This document shows, piece by piece, positions 8,201 through 15,002 of a stretch of 17,978 bases of DNA. Every line of letters starts with the position of its first letter. The stretch's first letter is position 1. The stretch covers positions 1-17,978 of the forward strand of contig RXOD01004819.1 in assembly GCA_005223375.1 (NCBI GenBank). The letters are read 5' to 3'. Under the pieces are notes generated by a model. That model worked only from the letters and a program-made list of their open reading frames with translations, did no database searches and had not been told where the DNA came from. Source of the DNA: Amoebophrya sp. AT5.2 (Eukaryota; Sar; Dinophyceae; Syndiniales; Amoebophryaceae). A program made the translations under genes and the position numbers.

Positions 8201-11200
8201 TCAACAATTTGAAGAACGTTTTAGGAAATTCCGGTACTCCCTTACCGCGGCTTGGAGTTCCTCCTGCCTGGTGTCGCTCTCCACTTGCCGGGCACCTCCG
8301 CGTCCGCCACTCGTAACAACAGAAACACGATCTTCATCAAGACGATAATGACCTTGTTCAGCAAATGTGATTCCACCAGCTCCTACACCTGGAAGGGATT
8401 CACCAGTGTCGTCTTCGGCCAGCAGAGCTTCATGGTCCGGTAGCAGTTTCAGCACCTCCTCATTCCGCATCCCCAATTTTTGGAGGGCAACTAGCAGACG
8501 GCAGTACTCTTTCACTTGTTCGTTGGCTCGTCCCGCACATCGGGCCTCACATGGCCATTGCGTGGCTTTGGCGGCTTCGGCGATACGCGCGAAACCCTGG
8601 AAGACGAATTGCGGATCGCGGTGGCCATGTGCCGCGAAAACCTCGAGCAAGTTCACAACGTCCCCCTCCGTCGCCTCTGGGAGCAGCCGCAGCGCTCGCT
8701 CCGTCGCAAACTGCCAACTCGATGCCGATAGATCGCGGCCCTGGCTCCTCAAAAAATCAACGTGCATCTGCGCGCGAGTCTTGAACGAGCCGGGGCCTTC
8801 TTCGACAAGATCGTGGTCGTTAGTCTTCGTGACTAGTTTGTGTTGGTCTTTGTTCTTTGTGTTCCCTTTCCCATAGTAGCTCCCATCGTCAAGCGATACA
8901 AAAGCATCACTCGGACGAAGATGATCGACGCTGTGTGGACGAGGATCGTGCTCAGGTGAGTAGCCCCTATCGCGCGCCGCATCCTCTGGGTAGGCGAAGC
9001 GCTGTCGCTGCACAAACGGACTACTTTTTATCCGCGTACGCACCGTCGAGGATGAAGAGGAGTGCCGCTGCACTGTTTTTGTTCCAAATCCAACGACCAC
9101 CGGCGCAGCAGTAGCAATACCTTCATTTCCCAAGGGTTGGATTCTTGTGCTGGACGTCACCTCCGTATAAGCTCCACGACAAGTAAGAGTGACAGAAGAA
9201 GCAGCGCCTTCCTGATCCTGTGGCGGTGCAGATGCCGCCGCGACCACGAGACCGCGATGTTGTGCTGTCGCCGCCCCGGCTGCGAAGACTGTGTTTCCAC
9301 CTTCTGCATCTTCACAAGCAAACGCAGATGACGAAGTAGACCATGAGGAAAAATCCATTTTTAGAACCAACTGCAGCACGTACGGAGTTGCCGGGACGTC
9401 TACCTGAAGCCGCGCGAACCCCATCCGCCGAAGTAGTTCCTGAATGTCGCGCGCTGCAGTCAATCTTCCAGCGCGCGCGACGCCTCGAAGCCGTTGCTTG
9501 CTCTCCGCCACCTGGCTCGGCGTGAGAGACAACCCACATGCGACTTCCGCGAGGCTCCGTACCGCCCGTAGCGGCAGCTTGTCTACAACTCCAACGAAGG
9601 ACGAGGTGGAGCTCCTTGCCCTTGCGTCGTCCACGGCGGTGCCTTCGCTCGCTGGTCCTCCGTCCACGTGTTTTCTCTTTTTTCCTCGCTGAAAGAAGTC
9701 AAGTGCAGTGAGGAACAACTGGCGGTGCTCGAAATCAGAAGCGGCGAAAGATGAGTCGAAAAAATTCAAATTGCTCCTGCTACTACCGATGAACTGGCTG
9801 AGCAAACATCCGCGCTGGTCGAGCGAAAACCAGTACGACGGGCTGAAGAGGGCCAGTGTTGACAACACGGTGGCAAGTTTGCGGGTATTATTTCCGTACT
9901 TGGTGCTCAGCGTCGCAAGAAATTGTTGCGAAGAAATTCCGTCGCCCCGCTGTTGTACATCATCGTCGTGTAGTCCACATCGATCCGCGGAGCCAGATGT
10001 AGACGTGTATGTTGTGAGACTCCCGAACACGTCCCTGAAGCTCGCGACTGTTGCACGACCCCCTCCATCACTTAGATTTAGCCCAGCTGCAGCAGGAGTG
10101 CAACCTGCCGCAGCTGCGATTTTTGCGATGCCAAAAACTCCAAGGTTTGCACGCGCTTCTGCGATATCGACGACCGCTGCCCGGAACGCCTTGAGGTCGT
10201 TACTGCTGCTTCTCTTCACACTTTCCAAGTACGAGCAGCAACTCGCCTCGCTGAAGGCTACTCGCGCTTTCTCCTCGATGTCCGCGTTGCGAAGCCCCAT
10301 CCGGGCAAGCGATGCGAGGACGGCGCATCCGCGGCGAAGCGTCTCTGCAGTCTTCAGCGCGTAACTCTGTTCGAAATGTGCTCCGACGTAGTGCAAGACA
10401 TCGTCTCGAAGCACGGAGTACGCGGACTTGGTCATTGTTGTCCCTTCGACACTAGCCCCTGAACCAATAGTCTCATCCTGCGGCCTCGCCATCGCTTCTA
10501 GAAGGTCCACACACATTTGCGGGTTGTTGAATGGCGCTGCAGATACGAGACTGGCTACTTCTTCTTCCAACTTACAGCGCGCGGCATGGCCTTCGGGAAG
10601 CACGGACGTTGGCGGGAAGTCACGCAACAACCGAATCACAGACATTCGGTTGTCGCGTGACTTTTCGCCAACGTCCGTGAGTTTTCTTGACTGCCGCGCC
10701 TTTTCGAGAAACGCAATGTATAACGTGCGAAGGCCAGCATTGAAGGGGAACGCGTCCGCAAGGTGACGCAAGCCACTCCAAACGAGCACGAATTCCGCAG
10801 GTTCCATCGCCTCGATGCAGTCCAAAAGGGGCCGGATGTAAGAAGCCGAAATCTTGTCGCAAAGGTCTTCGAAGTCAGAAGTTGTCGAAGTAGACGACGA
10901 AGTCATCCCCGAGCGTCCGCGACGTGTTCCTGCTCTTGCTGGTGTAGAGGACTTCAGTGCTGAAGCCAGTGTGTGGAACAGCGACGCGAGGTCCTGCGGA
11001 TTTTTCGTATTGGGGATGAACAGCTGCCGGTTATTTTCTTCCGCCGCCCGATCGCGCTCGCCAACGCTGCTGACGCACGTCTTCAAGATTTCATGCTCCA
11101 GAAAACCAGTGAAGGGATCTCCCCGCTGAGCCATCTTTTTGAGCGCCTTAGCCCAGCTCGCAAGAGAAGCAACGTCGACATGCGTACGATTAGCCGTGTT

Positions 11201-13771
11201 CCTGAAGGTGGTACAAATCGCGCGCCAAAATTCCAGATCCCCAGCCCCCACAGATGCCACAGTCATTGCAATCACGCTGAGCTCCTTGGGCGCAAAGAAA
11301 AAAGGTGCAGCTGGGGAGGTTCGTCCTGTGCCTTGTGTCGCGAACTTTTGCGTGACGCTCAAAAACCAGTTGTCGAAAGCTGCGTGCTGTAAACCAAAGG
11401 AAAAGCTCAGGTCTGAAAGATCGCTGCTCGAAACCCGGATGCCGCCACGGTCGTGCTTACCCGACGGAGACGTGCTTTCGAGTGGCACAAGACGGAGCGC
11501 AGCGTCCCCGACTATGCGCCCGATGACGAGGCGAAGATTGACCATTGAATCGGGCGTGCTGCGGCCGCTCGGCTTTGCCGGAACCTGTGCCTGCTCATGA
11601 TGTTCTACAGTAGTTGTAGTAGAGCAGGGAATGCTGCTCAGCGGTACCTCATCCAGAGACGATGCCGCCGCGTTGTTCCAATCAACCCTCCCAAACGCTT
11701 TCGAAATCAGTGCAGCGTGCCGTAAATTCTTGATCTCTGTTCGGTTCAGGATCTCGCGCCCCAGAAAATCCAGTAAGTTGATGTCTTTCCCGCCGGCAGC
11801 CCCGTCGTTTTGGTTCCCCTTCGCCTGGGGAGTGGTAGCTTGTTTTGCTTTGGGAGAGAGCGCGCCCAGGTTGCTGCATGCATTCGCGAGAAGTGCCAGC
11901 TCCGCCTCGTTGAAGCGCCCCGGGCGACAGGGCAGCTGGCGCGTCAACGCGTCCAGTAACAGCGGGTGCCGCACGTCGAGACGCGAACAAGCGTTCAAAA
12001 GGGTCACGATCGCCATCTCGCTAAATTTAGAGGCGCGACCACCAGTCCCTCCATCGCCACCTCCGAGTCCACAGTTGTAGACAAACTCGAAGAAGGCATG
12101 CTCGCCCTTGCGGTTGGCTTTTGCGACTGCATTCACAATGTTTGCGAGCGCTTTCTCGTCAAAGAGCCCCAACTGTGCACCTGAGACGGAGAGAAGCTTT
12201 GTGAATGTGCGCTGAAGGGCTAGAGACAGCGTTCTCTTGTTTTCCCCCGTCAAATCATCTTGTGGTCCACCTGGATCGTCTGCTTGCGTGTGGTGGTCTA
12301 TCGAACCCGCATTAGAGGCCTTCCGAATCCGACTCGTCCTGCAGGAGTTGTTTCCCGTTACACTGTGCTGGGTATGATCTTCCTGAAGGAGGTGGGGCGC
12401 GAGGGCTTGCGCAGAGCTAGACAAGTCGATGGGCAGCATAGAGTCGTTCAGCGCCTGACCCAGCTTGGCGGCCGCATACGCAGGAATTTCTTGACAGGCC
12501 ACTGTGCGCGCCAGCGTAAAAACGTGGCGGTCGCGATGCAGCTCTTGGCAACCATCATGATCGCCATGCGCCTGCGGGGGCCTATTTTTTTCGCGTTCTT
12601 CCTCAAGCTCTTCGTGCTGGTGTCGTGATTCGGCGAGAAGCTTTTTGAGCTTTGTACTGGCGTTGAGCAGCTGGACCAGGCTGCGCGTGTCTTCTAGCTC
12701 GCAAACTTCCTGTCGCGGGCCCGCTGCCTCGCCAGAGTCGCCGACATCCACGACCTCCCCCAGTGCTGGTCGGCAAACTGCGAAAAAGTCGTCGTCAATC
12801 GATCGGCGAAAATTCCGGCCGCGTCCGTCGACCCACGTCATCAAGCTACTTTGTGTTCGTCCCCTTAATACCTGGCTTGTCTCGGATGAACCTTGCTGCG
12901 TCGCTGTACCAGGATCCCATTGCCCGCCAGCTCTGTTCCGCTGGGGGGAGTAGAAATCGATTCTGCCGAGATGCCCTAGCAGCTCAGACGGAAAGTAACC
13001 GACCTCCCCAAATTCAGAGAGCAGTATGGCTACATCACGCCGCAGCATGGCTGTAAATCCCAATGCTGAGGGGTCCGTGCCACTGGCAGTCGCCCCAAAA
13101 GTAGCCATCGCTTGCGATCTTAGGGACGACACCGCTGCTGGGGGCCGTTCGATGGACCTCGCCTTGGCCAGTATCTCGAGGCACGTTCGCTCAAGACGAA
13201 TACAAGCAGAAGATGTCGCCTCTTCGTTAAGAACCTCGGAGGCGGTTGTGCCAAACTGCTTCCGCAGCTTGCGTAACGAGGTCAGCACCATGATCACATC
13301 TTTCATCCGCGCTGGAGGTGCATCCACTTGTACTTGCGTATCTTGGTTCCCTCCAATGGCAGCGTGTATGTGGTGGATGTCGTCCGGCCATGCGCGCAGT
13401 AGCTGTGCGGCCAGATCCGCGGTTGTGCTTCTGTTCTCACCGCGACATGACGTCAAAAAATGCAGACTGGTTGCGATTTCTTGCGGTCGCAACGGCTCCT
13501 GCGACACGCACAGTGGCGTCGACGAAGACGAAGACGGACACGATGCTGACGTGGTGCCTGCACGTGTTGTTCTGCGATTAGGTGCGTCTTCCCGTGCGGC
13601 TGCAACAGGATGCTTCATCTTTTGCAACGATTCCAGGCGCGCGACTATGCGCCCCACGCTGAAGCCACCCGACGCTTGTTTGCTGGAAACAGACGACGCA
13701 AAAGTCCTCGAGGGGGCCGCGGCCCGGCAGCGCATCGCACTTAGCGAAAGCTTTTCTGTTGCTTTTCCCAT
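8201..13771 (-). CDS. Alpha-solenoid protein, heptatricopeptide/octotricopeptide-like, probably organellar RNA-binding
   Basis: The ATG at 13771 has a strong context (A at -3, G at +4); the product is 1856 residues and the frame ends at TGA. The N-terminus is basic, Ser/Ala-rich and nearly free of acidic residues (SAMRCRAAAPSRTFASSVSS, residues 11-30), as in mitochondrial presequences; Met13 could be the start instead. From about 538 to 1240 come degenerate helix-pair repeats, such as ALANIVNAVAKANRKG (541), AIVTLLNACSRLDVRHPLLL (587) and AELALLANACSNLG (623). More follow with LSVIAMTVASVG (831), VASLASWAKALKKM (867) and LASLFHTLASAL (928), and again at about 1295-1460 and 1703-1780. This pattern is typical of the HPR/OPR-type solenoids known from organelle RNA metabolism in apicomplexans and algae. 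I see no C-terminal RAP domain. Long Ser/Thr/Gly-rich linkers separate the repeat blocks. A 79-bp foldback encodes residues about 1031-1057. RNA binding and organelle location are inferred from the fold. Confidence 0.75.
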   Translation of the reverse strand: MGKATEKLSLSAMRCRAAAPSRTFASSVSSKQASGGFSVGRIVARLESLQKMKHPVAAAREDAPNRRTTRAGTTSASCPSSSSSTPLCVSQEPLRPQEIATSLHFLTSCRGENRSTTADLAAQLLRAWPDDIHHIHAAIGGNQDTQVQVDAPPARMKDVIMVLTSLRKLRKQFGTTASEVLNEEATSSACIRLERTCLEILAKARSIERPPAAVSSLRSQAMATFGATASGTDPSALGFTAMLRRDVAILLSEFGEVGYFPSELLGHLGRIDFYSPQRNRAGGQWDPGTATQQGSSETSQVLRGRTQSSLMTWVDGRGRNFRRSIDDDFFAVCRPALGEVVDVGDSGEAAGPRQEVCELEDTRSLVQLLNASTKLKKLLAESRHQHEELEEEREKNRPPQAHGDHDGCQELHRDRHVFTLARTVACQEIPAYAAAKLGQALNDSMLPIDLSSSAQALAPHLLQEDHTQHSVTGNNSCRTSRIRKASNAGSIDHHTQADDPGGPQDDLTGENKRTLSLALQRTFTKLLSVSGAQLGLFDEKALANIVNAVAKANRKGEHAFFEFVYNCGLGGGDGGTGGRASKFSEMAIVTLLNACSRLDVRHPLLLDALTRQLPCRPGRFNEAELALLANACSNLGALSPKAKQATTPQAKGNQNDGAAGGKDINLLDFLGREILNRTEIKNLRHAALISKAFGRVDWNNAAASSLDEVPLSSIPCSTTTTVEHHEQAQVPAKPSGRSTPDSMVNLRLVIGRIVGDAALRLVPLESTSPSGKHDRGGIRVSSSDLSDLSFSFGLQHAAFDNWFLSVTQKFATQGTGRTSPAAPFFFAPKELSVIAMTVASVGAGDLEFWRAICTTFRNTANRTHVDVASLASWAKALKKMAQRGDPFTGFLEHEILKTCVSSVGERDRAAEENNRQLFIPNTKNPQDLASLFHTLASALKSSTPARAGTRRGRSGMTSSSTSTTSDFEDLCDKISASYIRPLLDCIEAMEPAEFVLVWSGLRHLADAFPFNAGLRTLYIAFLEKARQSRKLTDVGEKSRDNRMSVIRLLRDFPPTSVLPEGHAARCKLEEEVASLVSAAPFNNPQMCVDLLEAMARPQDETIGSGASVEGTTMTKSAYSVLRDDVLHYVGAHFEQSYALKTAETLRRGCAVLASLARMGLRNADIEEKARVAFSEASCCSYLESVKRSSSNDLKAFRAAVVDIAEARANLGVFGIAKIAAAAGCTPAAAGLNLSDGGGRATVASFRDVFGSLTTYTSTSGSADRCGLHDDDVQQRGDGISSQQFLATLSTKYGNNTRKLATVLSTLALFSPSYWFSLDQRGCLLSQFIGSSRSNLNFFDSSFAASDFEHRQLFLTALDFFQRGKKRKHVDGGPASEGTAVDDARARSSTSSFVGVVDKLPLRAVRSLAEVACGLSLTPSQVAESKQRLRGVARAGRLTAARDIQELLRRMGFARLQVDVPATPYVLQLVLKMDFSSWSTSSSAFACEDAEGGNTVFAAGAATAQHRGLVVAAASAPPQDQEGAASSVTLTCRGAYTEVTSSTRIQPLGNEGIATAAPVVVGFGTKTVQRHSSSSSTVRTRIKSSPFVQRQRFAYPEDAARDRGYSPEHDPRPHSVDHLRPSDAFVSLDDGSYYGKGNTKNKDQHKLVTKTNDHDLVEEGPGSFKTRAQMHVDFLRSQGRDLSASSWQFATERALRLLPEATEGDVVNLLEVFAAHGHRDPQFVFQGFARIAEAAKATQWPCEARCAGRANEQVKEYCRLLVALQKLGMRNEEVLKLLPDHEALLAEDDTGESLPGVGAGGITFAEQGHYRLDEDRVSVVTSGGRGGARQVESDTRQEELQAAVREYRNFLKRSSNC
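10601..10679. repeat. 79-bp near-perfect inverted repeat (foldback) inside coding sequence
   Basis: The left arm 10601-10636 and right arm 10644-10679 are 36 bases each, complementary at 33 positions, around a 7-base loop (CACAGAC). The mismatches are two adjacent positions in the GGCGGGAAG/GGCGAAAAG segment and one in CACGCAACA/CACGCGACA. In the minus-strand transcript one of the three becomes a G-U pair. The arms are translated as part of the solenoid protein (residues about 1031-1057) without breaking the frame. No splice signal or target duplication flanks it. Confidence 0.9.
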
Positions 13772-14586
13772 TCTTTATCTTTTGATCTGAATCTGACACA
13801 GATACAACTGATGGATCAAGTATAAATACACACTAATGCAACAGGTAGAACTAAGACAGATGCAAATGATCGAAATCAGTGCGGCAAATTCGCGTCCAGC
13901 ACGTGCGGATTTGGAGCCAAAACCAGTCTTCTTCATGTTTTATTTTTATCTTTAGCATCCTAGTATCGGTATCCTGTCGTCCATTTGATTCCAAAACGAA
14001 AACCAGTGCAAGCCGTTCGACGCACGTCTCACGACCACGACCGACTACTTCTGCGAGGAAAAATTTCCTCTTCCTTCCGTCTTTCCCGTCTTCGTGCTAT
14101 ATTATCCGAGAATGAAACTCAAATGAATCCACGACTGTCGATCGTGAGGGAGGACAAAAATCCACAACGATAAGCTCATCCGCGTCGAGATGCAGATTCA
14201 TTGATTGACACCACAAGCACGACTGAAAAAGAACAAATCATGCAGGGGCTGCAGGTGGAGCTGGAGCTCTTCAGCTGCCTTTCACAGAGTTCAACAACGG
14301 TATCTCTTGATGTTGTCTGCTGGCCCTGGCGCCGTCAAGAATACTCGTAATAATCCTTGTTGTCTGGGAGGTTTTGGTACATCTAGATCTACATGAAGAT
14401 ACACAGAAACGGATATTACGTGCTGTGTATGCCTGCGTTTGGTGCCGCGTGCCTAATGATGTTATTCATTGAGTAGTAGACCTAGACCACCTCACGTTGG
14501 TGCCTGGAGAGCTGATACGGAAAACGAAAAGGAAATTCGCAAAATAAAATTACTTAAGTAGCTACAAGCAGCACCTACGGTTCAAA
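13772..14586. other. AT-richer spacer upstream of the solenoid gene
   Basis: This spacer is visibly lower in GC than the genes on either side. On the minus strand it should contain the promoter of the solenoid gene. An AT motif (TATTTATA on the minus strand, TATAAATA on the plus strand, 13820-13827) lies about 50 bases upstream of the ATG and could be a core promoter element, though nothing else supports that. A pyrimidine tract followed by TTTAG near 13936-13956 on the plus strand resembles a splice acceptor but leads into no good frame. No convincing coding frame or RNA gene is seen. Confidence 0.45.
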
Positions 14587-14763
14587 CTAAGTACATCGAC
14601 GAAGTTGAACTTCTTGCAAAAGATGGTATTTCTCATTCTCTTCTGCGACTACAACCCCCGCTTCTAAAGCAGAAACTGAATTCATCACTCTCTCGTCATC
14701 AATGGAATGGTGCGGCTCACTTCTGATAACGGTCTTCCTCTTCGCGATGAACGATGGATCCAT
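14587..14763 (-). CDS. Small ORF or terminal exon, hypothetical
   Basis: An ATG at 14763 in excellent context (GTCGCCATGG) opens 58 codons ending at TAG. The peptide begins MDPSFIAKRKTVIRSEP, contains an acidic helix-like stretch (EAGVVVAEENEKYHLL) and ends RRCT. It has no membrane segment and no recognised family. The same frame stays open back to a good 3' splice site, TAAATTTTGCAG at 14823. It could therefore be the single exon of a small gene, possibly with a trans-splice site 60 bases upstream, or the last exon of the large disordered protein whose stop is at 15003-15005. The second option needs a donor before that stop, and the only nearby GT sites are weak. Its codons are more AT-ending than those of its neighbours. 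Confidence 0.3.
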   Translation of the reverse strand: MDPSFIAKRKTVIRSEPHHSIDDERVMNSVSALEAGVVVAEENEKYHLLQEVQLRRCT

Positions 14764-15002
14764 GGCGACAGATGGCCCGCCCACTAGTGGTCGGGCCGAG
14801 CAGGCAAGCGAGCCAAGAAGATCTGCAAAATTTATCAACTTTTAATTTTAATTTTATGATGTTTCGGTCTCACGCTGAGCGGTACTCGAGCTTCGTTCCT
14901 GCGCTTGCCAATAATCGAGTTCCATTTTCCTCCAAATTGAATTGTAAAATTGATTCAGTGTGTACTCCTGTACTCCTGTACGTCAAGGAAAATCGTTCAC
15001 GA
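14764..15002. other. Short spacer with a candidate splice acceptor
   Basis: On the minus strand this spacer follows the TGA of the large disordered protein. It contains a direct repeat of TACTCCTG (14963-14980, two full units), an AT-rich stretch at about 14831-14862, and a TTTTGCAG acceptor ending at 14823. The AT-rich run directly before an AG looks like an intron 3' end. No AATAAA is visible on the minus strand. Confidence 0.35.

Noticed and set aside
14800..14822. Relict dinoflagellate spliced-leader sequence after the TTTTGCAG acceptor
   Set aside because: Only a short CTTGGCTCG fragment is similar; the rest does not match the conserved leader well enough.
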